Of a stretch of 33,203 nucleotides of DNA, positions 1 through 10,779 are shown piece by piece; the stretch's first letter is position 1; each line of letters begins with the position of its first letter. The stretch is taken from NCBI GenBank assembly GCA_035760645.1, contig DASTSO010000163.1, positions 1 through 33,203 on the forward strand. Reading direction: 5' to 3'. The position numbers and the translations under genes were made by a program. The notes under the pieces were generated by a model. It saw only the letters and a program-made list of their open reading frames with translations, was not told the origin of the DNA and searched no databases. Origin of the DNA: DASSTY01 sp035760645 (lineage in GTDB: Bacteria; Gemmatimonadota; Gemmatimonadetes; Gemmatimonadales; GWC2-71-9).

Positions 1-1
1 C

Positions 2-2419
<2,418 letters not shown>

Positions 2420-2437
2420 CCTCGGCGCGAGCCGGCA

Positions 2438-2476
2438 GACACAGGGCCCGGAGCGGTACGCTCCGGGCCCTGTGTC
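2438..2476. terminator. Perfect 18-bp hairpin between convergent rpoC and barrel gene
   Basis: The left arm 2438-2455 pairs without mismatch with 2459-2476 around a GTA loop. It starts 19 bp after the rpoC stop and ends 41 bp before the stop of the convergent gene. There is no T-run on either side, so it is either a bidirectional hairpin terminator of the non-canonical kind or an RNA 3'-end stabiliser. The structure is seen directly; the function is inferred from placement. Confidence 0.7.
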
Positions 2477-2517
2477 GCATCCGGCCGCTGCGCCGGCGTC
2501 CCCGCGCCGTCCGCCCC

Positions 2518-3819
2518 TCAGAAGATCGATCCCACCCGCACCAGCCACGCGCGCCGATGGCCCGTCGCGATGCCGTATTCGAGGCGCACGAGCCCCACGC
2601 GCGGCAGCGCCACACCCACGCCGCCACGCACGCCGGCGAGCCATTCGTCGCCGTCCACGAGCGCGCCACCGCTCGCCACGCGGCCCACGGCGGGCAGGAG
2701 CCGCAGCGACACACGGCCGACGAGCGGCCGACTCAATCCCACTCCCCGCATCGCCTCACGGTCGCCGCGCCCTTCGCCGGGAGGCAGGCCGGGGAAGCTC
2801 TCGAAGCCGCCGAGCCAGAAGCCGGAGAGGAAGGGCAGATGCTCGCCCCAGCCGAGCCGCGCATAGGGCCGCATGAGGAGCGCACCCATTTGCGTCGGCG
2901 CCGCGACCTCGAGCGCGAGGCGCTGGTAGTCGTCGTTCCACGCCCACTCGGCGAAGAGATGCGCCCGGTCGGGCGCGGTCGCCTGGATGAGCCGCACGGT
3001 GGCGCCGAGCCACTGCTGGTCGGGAATCCCCGGCGTGCGGTAGGCGATCCCCTGACCCCCCGCCTGCACCAGCCACCCCGGCGCGACGAGCTTCTGGTAG
3101 CCCGCGAAGAGCAGGAGCGCCCGCGTGTCGGCGCCGGGCACGCCGCGGCCGTCGGTGCCCACGAAATACATCGGCTCCATCCCGAGCTCGACGCGGCCCC
3201 CGTCGCCCAGGGCGAAGCCGGCGCTGCCGCTCGCCGCCGACGGCGCGAGCAGCGGGCGCGTCGTGCGCCAGAGCTCGATCAGAAGCCGCGCCGCGGCGCC
3301 CTGGAGCCCGGACATGAGCGGACTGTTCGACGTGGCGCCCGCCCAGCCGCGCAGCCCCGCCCCCGGATCGTAGGCGAGACTCGCTCCCGAGCCGCGGTCG
3401 CGCTGCGACGCGGTGACGAACGGCTGGAAGTCGAAGACGAGGCTGTCGGAGGCGGCCCCGCGCAGCCAGAGGCCGTGATAGAGGGGGAGGGCGGCGAGGT
3501 TGGGATCGCGCCGGCGCAGCCGTTCGAGGTCGAGTACGCGGCGCCCCTCCCAGGCGAGGATCTGCAGCCCCTGGTGGCCCGCGGAGGCGAGGAGGGAATC
3601 GAGCGGGGGGGACGGTGGCCGTGGCGGCGCCCGCGGCGTGGTCAGGACCGGCGGTGGCGCCCCGGCGAGCGCCCGCAGGTCGAGAGTGTCGGCGCCGCCG
3701 AGCCAGGGTGGGTCCGCCGCGAGCTTCGGGGGGAGCCGGTGCTGCGCCCGCAGCACACCCGGCGCGAGGAGCCCGAGGCCGAGGGCGAGGAGAAGGGGCC
3801 GCAGGGTGACGTGCCTCAC
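2518..3819 (-). CDS. Secreted outer-membrane beta-barrel protein, Omp85/patatin-barrel-like C-terminus
   Basis: A 433-residue protein read from a GTG start at 3819, the only reasonable start directly before a signal peptide (basic MRHVTLRP, a Leu-rich core, cleavage after about residue 26 at VLRAQ). A Pro-rich linker follows (APPPVLTTPRAPPRPPSPP). The remainder alternates short amphipathic strands and Gly/Asp turns, and the protein ends in Phe, typical of outer-membrane barrels. The section GGFESFPGLPPGEGRGDR followed by LRLLPAVGR and a final ARAWLVRVGSIF-like strand resembles the last strands of Omp85/patatin-associated barrels, but no POTRA domain is visible. It is convergent with rpoC and divergent from the glycosyltransferase gene. 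Secretion and barrel character are well supported; the exact family is uncertain. Confidence 0.72.
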   Translation of the reverse strand: MRHVTLRPLLLALGLGLLAPGVLRAQHRLPPKLAADPPWLGGADTLDLRALAGAPPPVLTTPRAPPRPPSPPLDSLLASAGHQGLQILAWEGRRVLDLERLRRRDPNLAALPLYHGLWLRGAASDSLVFDFQPFVTASQRDRGSGASLAYDPGAGLRGWAGATSNSPLMSGLQGAAARLLIELWRTTRPLLAPSAASGSAGFALGDGGRVELGMEPMYFVGTDGRGVPGADTRALLLFAGYQKLVAPGWLVQAGGQGIAYRTPGIPDQQWLGATVRLIQATAPDRAHLFAEWAWNDDYQRLALEVAAPTQMGALLMRPYARLGWGEHLPFLSGFWLGGFESFPGLPPGEGRGDREAMRGVGLSRPLVGRVSLRLLPAVGRVASGGALVDGDEWLAGVRGGVGVALPRVGLVRLEYGIATGHRRAWLVRVGSIF

Positions 3820-3850
3820 ATGACAGACCGACCGGTCGTGGCCATATAGC
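3820..3850 (+). promoter_or_regulatory. Possible promoter in divergent spacer (weak)
   Basis: The 117-bp spacer between the barrel gene (minus) and the glycosyltransferase gene (plus) holds ATGACA at 3820-3825 and TATAGC at 3845-3850, with a 19-bp gap. The spacing is long and the start codon lies ~85 bp further on, so this is tentative. The same AT-rich patch (CTATATG on the minus strand) could serve the barrel gene. Confidence 0.3.
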
Positions 3851-3936
3851 GTAGCAGGACAGCGCGAGACCCGCCGCCGCAGCGCGGCCCAGAGCCCGAT
3901 CGAGGCCCACGGGGGATGCAGGGAGAGTACGTCGTG

Positions 3937-5736
3937 ATGGAGCCGCGCCTCGAGCGCGCGCCGGAGGAGCCGCGCGGGGAGCGGTCCGCCGGACGGGCGC
4001 GCCCGCGGCTTCGGGCCGCGCTGGACACCCGTGCCGCGCTCGTGGTCGTCGTGGCCCTCGGCATCGGCGTGCGCGCGTGGCACGTGCTCACGGAGGACTT
4101 CCCGCTCAACGACGGCGGGATGTTCTTCCAGATGACGCGCGACCTGCAGCGCGCCCACTTCCTGCTCCCCGCCTGGACCTCCTACAACGCCGCGGGCATC
4201 CCCTACGGCTACTCGCCGCTCGGCTTCTACCTCGCCGCCGCGCTCGACACGCTCACGCCGCTCGACCTCACCCAGGTCTTCCGCTGGCTGCCGCTCGCCG
4301 TCGCGTCGCTGACGATCCTGGCCTTCCTGGGCCTCGCGCGCCGGCTCCTGCCGTCGCGGCCCCACGTGGTGATCGCCGTCGCGGCCTTCGGGCTGCTGCC
4401 GCGCAGCTTCATCTGGCTCATCATGGGCGGCGGCGTCACGCGGTCGCTCGGCTTCCTCTTCGCGCTGCTCACGCTCACGCAGCTCCACCGGCTCTACGCC
4501 GATCGGAATCGGCGCGCCATCGCGCTCGCCGCACTCTGTGCGGGACTCACGCTGCTGAGCCATCTCGGCACCGCGCCGTTCACCGCGGCGAGCGCGCTGC
4601 TGCTGCTGCTGGCCTACGGGCGGCATCGCCTGGCGCTCGCGGGCTCGGTGGCGGCCGCCGTCGGAGCCCTGCTCGTCGCCGCGCCGTGGTGGGCGAGCGT
4701 CGTCGCCGCGCACGGCCTCGGGCCCTTCCAGGCGGCGAGCGCCACGGGCGGGTGGGTCTTCTCGGGGCTCAGCGGGGCGGCGATCGTCCGCACCCTCGCA
4801 CAGTCGGGCCTCGGCACCGGCGAGCCGATGCTCGCCGTGATCGGCATGCTCGCCGCGCTCGGCTTCTTCGCCGCGCTCGCGGGCGGCACGTGGTTTCTGC
4901 CGGCCTGGTGGCTGCTGATCACCGCCGTCGACACCCGCCAGGGCGCCACCTTCGCCACCGCGCCGATCGCCATGCTCGCGGCGATCGGCGTGCTGGAGCT
5001 GCTGCTGCCCGTCCTCCGGCGGCGGAGCCATCAGGGTGGCGCGCTGCGGCGCCGCGCCCCCGAGTTCGCGCTGGGCGGGCTCGCGCTCTTCGCCGTCGTC
5101 GGCGCGCTGCTCCGGACGCCGGCGGCCGCGATCGGCCTCGGCGACCTCGCCACCCTCTCGCCCCCCGAGCGGCAGGCGATGCGGTGGGTCGCGCACAAGA
5201 CCCCGGCGAACGCCCGGGTGCTCGTGGTGGCCAATCTTCCCTGGCAAGTCGATCGTACCTCCGAATGGCTCCCCGTCCTCGGCCGGCGGGTGACGGTGGC
5301 GACGGTGCAGGGGACCGAGTGGCTGCCCGACCACGCCTTCCGCCGGCGCGAGACCGAGTTCAACGCGCTCCAGGTCTGCGCCCAGCGCGAGGCGGTCTGC
5401 CTCGACCGCTGGGCCCAGGCGACCGGCCGCGCATTCACCCACGTCTACGTCCCCCGGTCCTCGGCCGGCGTGTGCTGCGTCACACTCGTCGCCTCGCTCG
5501 ACCGGGACCGCCGCTACCGGCGGGTCTTCGACGGCCCCGGAGCGGTGATCTTCGAGCGCCGCGCCGCGACCGCGCGGCCCGCGACCGACGCGCCCGCCAC
5601 CGCCGAGACGACGACACCCGGGCGCGATACGACGACGGTGGCGCCTGCGGCGACCCGCGCGGCGGCGGACGGCCGCCATCCGTCCCGCGCGCGGCACCTC
5701 GCCCGTCTGCTCGCCGCGCGGCGCGGGACGGAGTGA
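3937..5736 (+). CDS. GT-C-like polytopic membrane glycosyltransferase
   Basis: A 599-residue integral membrane protein with a cytoplasmic Arg-rich start, a first membrane helix at about 31-50, then the loop TEDFPLNDGGMFF with acidic residues D54 and D59. An acidic pair in the first extracytoplasmic loop is characteristic of GT-C enzymes, which use lipid-linked sugar donors. Roughly eight further hydrophobic helices follow up to about residue 400. A soluble C-terminal domain (from LSPPERQAMRWV, with EWLPVLGRRVTV) and a low-complexity Thr/Ala/Arg tail complete it. ATG at 3937 is preferred because GGGAGA lies ~9 bp upstream; ATG 3916 in the same frame would add seven residues. It precedes the carbamoyltransferase module. 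The donor and acceptor are unknown, and a non-catalytic GT-C-fold protein is possible. Confidence 0.7.
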   Translation: MEPRLERAPEEPRGERSAGRARPRLRAALDTRAALVVVVALGIGVRAWHVLTEDFPLNDGGMFFQMTRDLQRAHFLLPAWTSYNAAGIPYGYSPLGFYLAAALDTLTPLDLTQVFRWLPLAVASLTILAFLGLARRLLPSRPHVVIAVAAFGLLPRSFIWLIMGGGVTRSLGFLFALLTLTQLHRLYADRNRRAIALAALCAGLTLLSHLGTAPFTAASALLLLLAYGRHRLALAGSVAAAVGALLVAAPWWASVVAAHGLGPFQAASATGGWVFSGLSGAAIVRTLAQSGLGTGEPMLAVIGMLAALGFFAALAGGTWFLPAWWLLITAVDTRQGATFATAPIAMLAAIGVLELLLPVLRRRSHQGGALRRRAPEFALGGLALFAVVGALLRTPAAAIGLGDLATLSPPERQAMRWVAHKTPANARVLVVANLPWQVDRTSEWLPVLGRRVTVATVQGTEWLPDHAFRRRETEFNALQVCAQREAVCLDRWAQATGRAFTHVYVPRSSAGVCCVTLVASLDRDRRYRRVFDGPGAVIFERRAATARPATDAPATAETTTPGRDTTTVAPAATRAAADGRHPSRARHLARLLAARRGTE

Positions 5737-5842
5737 GCGCGCCGCGCGGGCGTGGGCGGTTATGCCCATGACCCCCCGCCGTCCGCTCCCGAATATTGTC
5801 CGCGTTCGTCGTCATTCGTCGCCGCACCACACGGGGCAGGGT

Positions 5843-7744
5843 ATGGCCGCTCCCACCGGGTCCGTGGTTCTGGGCATCTCCGCGTTCTATCACGACAGCG
5901 CCGCCTGCCTGCTGCGCGACGGCGCGATCGTCGCCGCGGCGCAGGAGGAGCGCTTCACCCGCCGGAAGGGCGACGCGGACTTCCCGGCGCACGCCGCCGC
6001 CTGGTGCCTGCGCGAGGGGGGCGTCGGCCGCGGGGAGCTCGACGCGGTGGCCTTCTACGACAAGCCGCTCCTCAAGTTCGAGCGCATCCTCGAGACCTAC
6101 CTCGCCGTCGCGCCGCGGGGCTTCGCGTCGTTCCGCAAGGCGGGACCCCTCTGGATCAAGGAGAAGCTCTTCACCGACCGCATGCTCCGCGACGCGGTCG
6201 GCGGCGTGCTCGACGAGGTGGCAGGGCGGACGACGGACGGCGCCGTCGGCGGTGGCGGGGACCGCTGGGAGGGCCCGCTCCTCTATGCCGAGCATCACGA
6301 GTCGCACGCGGCGAGCGCGTTCTATCCCTCGCCGTTCGAGGCCGCGGCCATTCTCACGATCGACGGCGTGGGCGAGTGGGCGACCGCCTCCTTCGGCGTG
6401 GGGCGGCGCGAGGAGCTCGAGCTGATCCGCGAGCTGCGCTGGCCCGACTCGCTCGGGCTCCTCTACTCGGCCTTCACCTACTACACCGGCTTCAAGGTGA
6501 ACTCGGGCGAGTACAAGGTGATGGGCCTCGCGCCCTACGGGGAGCCGAAGTACGTGGACCTGATCTACCGCGAGCTGGTGGACCTCAAGGACGACGGCTC
6601 CTTCACGCTCAACCAGAAGTACTTCCACTACCTCGACGGGCTCACGATGACGAGCCCGGCGTTCGACGAGCTGTTCGGCGGCCCGCCGCGCGTGCCGGAG
6701 ACCGAGCTCACGCAGCGCGAGATGGACCTCGCGCGCTCGGTCCAGGTGGTGTGCGAGGAGATCGTGCTGCGCATGGCACGCGCGCTGCACCGGGAGACCG
6801 GCTTCGCGGACCTCTGCATGGCGGGCGGCGTCGCGCTCAACTGCGTCGCGAACGGGCGGCTGCTGCGCGAGGGGCCGTTCAAGCGGCTCTGGATCCAGCC
6901 CGCCGCCGGCGACGCGGGCGGCGCGCTCGGCGCCGCGCTGCTCGCCCGGCACCGCTACTACGGCCATCCGCGCACGGTGCGCGCCGACGGGCAGGATGCG
7001 ATGCAGGGCGCCTATCTCGGCCCCGCCTTCGACGAGGCGGACATCGAGGCCTTCCTGCGCTCCGAGGGCGTCGCCTACCGGCGGCTGGAGCGCGCGGCGC
7101 TGCTCTCCGAGGTGGCGTCGCTCCTCGCGCAGGGGCGCGTGGTCGGGTGGTTCAACGGGCGGATGGAGTTCGGCCCCCGCGCCCTCGGCGCCCGCAGCAT
7201 CCTCGGCGACCCGCGCGACCCGCGCATGCAGGCGCAGATGAATCTGAAGATCAAGTTCCGCGAGGGCTTCCGTCCCTTCGCGCCGAGCGTGCTGCGGGAG
7301 CGGGTGCAGGACTACTTCGACCTCGACGGCGAGTCGCCCTACATGCTCCTCGTCGCCGAGGTGAAGCGGGCGCGGCAGCTCCCGATGACCGACACCGAGC
7401 AGGGGCTCTGGGGCATCGCCAAGCTCAACGTGCCGCGCTCCGACATCCCTGCGGTGACGCACATCGACTACTCGGCGCGGGTCCAGACGGTGTCGCGCGA
7501 GACGAACCCCGACTACTACGACCTCCTCGCCGAGTTCGAGCGGCAGACGGGGTGCGCGGTGCTCGTCAACACCTCGTTCAACGTGCGCGGCGAGCCGATC
7601 GTCTGCACGCCGGTGGACGCGTACCGCTGCTTCATGCGCACCAACCTCGACCACCTGGTGCTCGGGCCGTTCGTGCTCGACAAGACGGCCCAGCCGGAGT
7701 GGAAGGAGAGCCAGGCATGGCAGACGGAGTTCCAGCTCGACTGA
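5843..7744 (+). CDS. NodU/CmcH-family carbamoyltransferase
   Basis: A 633-residue enzyme of the family that transfers the carbamoyl group of carbamoyl phosphate, via carbamoyl-adenylate, to a hydroxyl of a sugar or natural product (NodU, TobZ, CmcH). Visible motifs: LGISAFYHDSAACLL at 10-24; the His cluster HHESHAASAF at 151-160; TIDGVGEWA at 172-180; NSGEYKVMGLAPYGEPK at 220-236; MAGGVALNCVANGRLL at 326-341; GRMEFGPRALGARSIL at 439-454 and NTSFNVRGEPIV at 576-587, typical of the C-terminal domain. Length is normal. ATG 5843 is chosen because family similarity begins a few residues later; an in-frame ATG at 5762 would add 27 unrelated residues. The next gene overlaps by 28 bp. The acceptor is unknown, but the setting suggests a surface glycan or lipid. 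Confidence 0.93.
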   Translation: MAAPTGSVVLGISAFYHDSAACLLRDGAIVAAAQEERFTRRKGDADFPAHAAAWCLREGGVGRGELDAVAFYDKPLLKFERILETYLAVAPRGFASFRKAGPLWIKEKLFTDRMLRDAVGGVLDEVAGRTTDGAVGGGGDRWEGPLLYAEHHESHAASAFYPSPFEAAAILTIDGVGEWATASFGVGRREELELIRELRWPDSLGLLYSAFTYYTGFKVNSGEYKVMGLAPYGEPKYVDLIYRELVDLKDDGSFTLNQKYFHYLDGLTMTSPAFDELFGGPPRVPETELTQREMDLARSVQVVCEEIVLRMARALHRETGFADLCMAGGVALNCVANGRLLREGPFKRLWIQPAAGDAGGALGAALLARHRYYGHPRTVRADGQDAMQGAYLGPAFDEADIEAFLRSEGVAYRRLERAALLSEVASLLAQGRVVGWFNGRMEFGPRALGARSILGDPRDPRMQAQMNLKIKFREGFRPFAPSVLRERVQDYFDLDGESPYMLLVAEVKRARQLPMTDTEQGLWGIAKLNVPRSDIPAVTHIDYSARVQTVSRETNPDYYDLLAEFERQTGCAVLVNTSFNVRGEPIVCTPVDAYRCFMRTNLDHLVLGPFVLDKTAQPEWKESQAWQTEFQLD

Positions 7745-8154
7745 ACGGGAGCGCGCGGCTCTCGCCGCAGGCCGAGGCGCGCGAGGGCCGCCGCTTCGGC
7801 CTGCAGGTCGGGAGCGCCTTCCTCGTCCTCGCGGCGATCGCGCGCTGGCGCGGCCACACGACGAGCGTCGCGGTGCTGGGCCTCCTCGGCCTCGCGCTCG
7901 TCGCGGGCGGGGTCGCGATGCCCGCGCACCTGGGGCCGGTGCGGCGCGGCTGGATGCGCTTCGCGCTGCTGCTCTCGAAGGTGACGACGCCGATCTTCAT
8001 GGGCCTGGTGTACTACCTCGTGCTCACCCCGATCGGATTCGTCATGCGCCTGCTCGGCCACCGGCCGCTCGCGCCGGCGCCTGGCGCAGCGAGCCGCTGG
8101 GTGGCGCGCGCCCCCGACCGCCGGGGTGCGGCGGGGATGGAACGGCAGTTCTGA
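7717..8154 (+). CDS. SxtJ-family small membrane protein
   Basis: A 145-residue protein starting inside the end of the carbamoyltransferase gene, with a strong Shine-Dalgarno GGAAGGAG at 7701-7708, 8 bp before ATG. Hydrophobic segments lie at about 29-42, 50-69 and 92-110, and the end is basic and polar. The order carbamoyltransferase, SxtJ-like, DUF5989-like matches the recurring neighbourhood of SxtJ proteins, named from saxitoxin clusters. The translational overlap implies coupled expression. The biochemical role of SxtJ is unknown; a membrane partner or anchor for the carbamoyltransferase is an inference. Confidence 0.75.
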   Translation: MADGVPARLNGSARLSPQAEAREGRRFGLQVGSAFLVLAAIARWRGHTTSVAVLGLLGLALVAGGVAMPAHLGPVRRGWMRFALLLSKVTTPIFMGLVYYLVLTPIGFVMRLLGHRPLAPAPGAASRWVARAPDRRGAAGMERQF

Positions 8155-8184
8155 CGGTCTCGAACGAATCCGTGGGAGGATGCG

Positions 8185-8343
8185 ATGGCACGCACCGGAC
8201 TGGGCGGGGAGCTCTGGGCCTTCATGCTCGAGCGGCGGAAGTGGTGGCTCCTGCCGCTCATCCTCGTGATGCTCGTCGTCGGCGCGCTGCTGGTCTTCGC
8301 GCAGGGCTCGGCGCTCGCGCCGTTCATCTACACCGTCTTCTGA
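8185..8343 (+). CDS. DUF5989-like single-pass membrane peptide (52 aa)
   Basis: A small gene with a clear ribosome-binding site (GGGAGGA at 8174-8180) four bases before ATG. The 52-residue product has an amphipathic start (ELWAFMLERRKWW), one strong transmembrane segment (LLPLILVMLVVGALLVF) and a short tail ending FIYTVF. The arrangement WxFMxxRKKWWLxP followed by one membrane helix and a terminal FIYTxF is what I know of the DUF5989 family, which sits beside SxtJ and NodU-type carbamoyltransferases. It lies 30 bp after the SxtJ-like gene and 10 bp before the SGNH gene. Function is unknown. Confidence 0.8.
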   Translation: MARTGLGGELWAFMLERRKWWLLPLILVMLVVGALLVFAQGSALAPFIYTVF

Positions 8344-8353
8344 GGCTCGCCGG

Positions 8354-9760
8354 GTGCGGCTCCGCCGGCTCGCCCTGAGCGCGGGGCTCGCACTGCTCGT
8401 CACGGGCGGCGCGCTCGTCGCCGGCGTGGCCGGGCACGGGGGCGTGGCCGTGCGCGGCGGGCTGCTGCTCCTGCTCGTGGGCGCGCTGCTCGCCGCGGCC
8501 GGCGCGCTGGGGCGGCGCTTCGCCGCCGCGTGGCAGGGCGCGGCGCTCGTCCTCCTCAACACGCTGCTCCTGCTCGTCGTGCTGGAGCTGGCGGCGGGCC
8601 TCGTGCGCCCCCCGCGCGACGAGATCCGGCAGGACCTCTTCGGCCGCGCCGACCAGCGCACGCCGACCCTCCACTGGACGATCCCCTACTACCGCGCGCG
8701 CGCCTGGAGCGGCGACTACTGGCGCGAGCTCCACGCGATCGGCACCTGGTATCACCCGTACGTGATCTGGCGCCGCTTTCCGTTCCGGGGCCGCTACATC
8801 GCGGTCGACTCCGCGGGCGTGCGCCGCACGCCCGGCGCGGACTGCGGCCCGGGCGCGTTCCGCGTCTTCGCGATCGGCGGCTCGGTCATGTGGGGCTTCG
8901 GCGCGCCCGACTCCGCGACGATTCCCTACTACCTGCAGCGCGCGCTCGCCGAGCGCCTGGCGCCGCGGCCCGTGTGCGTCGTCAACCTCAGCGAGCACGG
9001 CTTCAACACCACGCAGGACGTGATCGAGCTGCAGCAGCGCCTGGTGCGCGGCGACGTGCCGGACCTGGTCCTCCAGCTCCAGGGCGCCAACGACGTCTGG
9101 GCTGCCTACAGCAGCGGCCAGGCCGGCGTGCACGGCTTCCTCGGCGAGATCGCCGGGAAGCTCGAGCAGGGACAGGGCACCTCGCCCGCGGCGCGCCTCC
9201 TCGGCCGGCTCGCGCTCGTGCGGCTCCTCCGGCCGCCGGCGCCGCCGCGCGAGGTGACGCGGTGGACGATGCCCGACACGACGCTCGCCGACCGCGTGGT
9301 GGACATCTACCTCGAGAACTACCGCCTCCTCCGCCTCCTGGGCGAGGCCTACGGCTTCGAGGTCCACGCCTTCTGGCAGCCGGTGATCTACGAGGGGCGG
9401 AAGCCGCTCCTGCCCGAGGAGGAGGCGATGCGCCGCTATAGCCTGCAGCAGGAGGTCCCGGCATGGCCGCACATGTTCGCGCGCAGCTTCGCGGACGTCG
9501 CACGCCGGGCGCCGCGGGACGGGCACTTCCACGACCTGCGCGACGCCTTCGACGACCGGCGCGACGACATGTACATCGACTGGGCCCACCTGACGCCGGA
9601 GGGGAACAAGGTGCTCGCGGCGCGGATGCTGGCGGCGGTGGACCTGGCGCGCTGGGAGGGCCGGTCCCTCGGGCGGCGCGAGGGTGCGCCCCCCGCGGCG
9701 CCTACCTCGTCGAGGCCGAAGGGCTCGCGCCGTCTGGTCGCCGCCGCGCGATCACGATGA
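8354..9760 (+). CDS. Membrane-anchored SGNH/GDSL-family hydrolase
   Basis: A 468-residue protein from a GTG start, beginning 10 bp after the DUF5989-like gene. Three N-terminal hydrophobic segments (about 5-25, 33-52, 58-82) anchor it. The hydrolase domain shows block I FAIGGSVMWGFGA with nucleophile S177, block III QLQGANDVW with N246, and block V DWAHLTPEGN with D409 and H412, so the catalytic set is intact. Such enzymes add or remove acyl esters, often on exopolysaccharide or cell-wall sugars; the substrate here is unknown. It ends the plus-strand module. Its last ~20 residues (low-complexity, Arg/Ser/Ala-rich) overlap the end of the convergent methyltransferase gene by 59 bp, with no terminator between. 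Confidence 0.87.
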   Translation: MRLRRLALSAGLALLVTGGALVAGVAGHGGVAVRGGLLLLLVGALLAAAGALGRRFAAAWQGAALVLLNTLLLLVVLELAAGLVRPPRDEIRQDLFGRADQRTPTLHWTIPYYRARAWSGDYWRELHAIGTWYHPYVIWRRFPFRGRYIAVDSAGVRRTPGADCGPGAFRVFAIGGSVMWGFGAPDSATIPYYLQRALAERLAPRPVCVVNLSEHGFNTTQDVIELQQRLVRGDVPDLVLQLQGANDVWAAYSSGQAGVHGFLGEIAGKLEQGQGTSPAARLLGRLALVRLLRPPAPPREVTRWTMPDTTLADRVVDIYLENYRLLRLLGEAYGFEVHAFWQPVIYEGRKPLLPEEEAMRRYSLQQEVPAWPHMFARSFADVARRAPRDGHFHDLRDAFDDRRDDMYIDWAHLTPEGNKVLAARMLAAVDLARWEGRSLGRREGAPPAAPTSSRPKGSRRLVAAARSR

Positions 9761-10751
9761 AGAACCCGCCCTGCCGGCTCCCGGTCAGGGCCATCGGCAG
9801 CTCCACCAGCGCCCGCTCCAGCGCGCTGCCCGGCCGCTCGGGCTCGAAGAGCCGCTCCTGCTCGCTGAAGGGCTCGAAGGGCGTCGAGCGCGGAATGCTC
9901 TTCACGAAGTCGAAGCCCGTCTGCCGCAGCCAGCCCAGCACCTCGCCGATCGTGTGCTTCGACTCGTGGGGATGGCGGTACTGGTCCATGAGCCAGGCCC
10001 GGCGCTTGGCGGCGCTGGTGTGGGCCTGGCGGAGGTTGGGGTCGAGGAAGGCGAGGCGCTCGCCGAAGAGGCGCAAGAGGAGCCGCCGGGTGTCGGTGAT
10101 CAGCCGTCCGTAGCGGTGATAGAGCCCGACGAGGAGATAGCCGCCGGGCCGCACCAGGGTGCCGATCGTCCGGAAGGCGAGGAAGGGGTCGGCCGTGTGG
10201 TGCAGGACCCCGTTGCTGAGGACGAGATCGAAGCTCCCGGGGCGGAAGCCCGGCCGGAAGAGGTTCATCTGGAGGAAGTGGGCGCGACCGAGGTCGTTCC
10301 GCTCCTTGAACTGCTGGCCGAGGCGCAGCGAGTTGAGGCAGAGATCGGCGCCGAAGACGGTGCGGTTGGCGACCGAGAGAAAGTTGCTCATCTGTCCCGT
10401 CCCGCACCCCACCTCGAGGACCCGGGTGCCGAAAGGGATCTGCTCGTCGAGGAGCCGGGCGAAGATGCCCTGCCGCGCCTTCGCCATCAGGCTGCCGACG
10501 TCGTCGAAGTCGTCGTAGTTGGGGAAGGGGGTCTCCTCGTAGAAGGCCCGGACCTGCTCGGTGACGTCGGGCTTCGTGGGGTCCCACTCGGTGGGCCAGT
10601 AGAGGAGGGGGATGCCCTCCTCCACCGGAAAGGCGTGCCCGCCGGCGGCGCAGCGCAGGTGGCCGTCGTCGGCCCGGAGCACGCCCTGACAGGCCGGGCA
10701 GGCGAGCAGGTCGAGGTGCCGTTCGGTGAGCGCGGACGCAGCGGCCGTCAT
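9702..10751 (-). CDS. Zinc-ribbon-fused class I SAM-dependent methyltransferase
   Basis: A 349-residue protein. Residues 10-50 form a Trm112-like zinc ribbon (LLACPACQG with C18 and C21, then C34 and H39). A linker with ETPFPNYDDF follows, then a Rossmann methyltransferase domain: motif I VLEVGCGTGQ at 111-120, FGADLCLNSL at 133-142, and the post-I segment SFDLVLSNGVLHHTADP. The C-terminal half has SKHTIGEVLGWLRQTGF, typical of small-molecule methyltransferases. ATG at 10751 is chosen because AGGGGG lies ~7 bases before it; an in-frame ATG at 10781 would add 10 residues but overlaps the promoter's -10. It is expressed from its own promoter, divergent from rpsL. Substrate unknown; a sugar or lipid headgroup is suggested only by the neighbours. 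Confidence 0.87.
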   Translation of the reverse strand: MTAAASALTERHLDLLACPACQGVLRADDGHLRCAAGGHAFPVEEGIPLLYWPTEWDPTKPDVTEQVRAFYEETPFPNYDDFDDVGSLMAKARQGIFARLLDEQIPFGTRVLEVGCGTGQMSNFLSVANRTVFGADLCLNSLRLGQQFKERNDLGRAHFLQMNLFRPGFRPGSFDLVLSNGVLHHTADPFLAFRTIGTLVRPGGYLLVGLYHRYGRLITDTRRLLLRLFGERLAFLDPNLRQAHTSAAKRRAWLMDQYRHPHESKHTIGEVLGWLRQTGFDFVKSIPRSTPFEPFSEQERLFEPERPGSALERALVELPMALTGSRQGGFFIVIARRRPDGASPSASTR

Positions 10752-10779
10752 CTGTTCCCCCTGGATCCATCCCCGCTCC

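Noticed and set aside
3820..5769. Upstream extension of the barrel gene frame on the minus strand to 5769
   Set aside because: The extra 650 residues are antisense to the glycosyltransferase gene and compositionally biased. The signal peptide right after GTG 3819 marks the true start.
5480..7654. 724-codon frame antisense to the carbamoyltransferase
   Set aside because: A shadow frame: the protein would be Val/Glu/Arg/His-rich low-complexity, while the plus strand encodes a full conserved enzyme.
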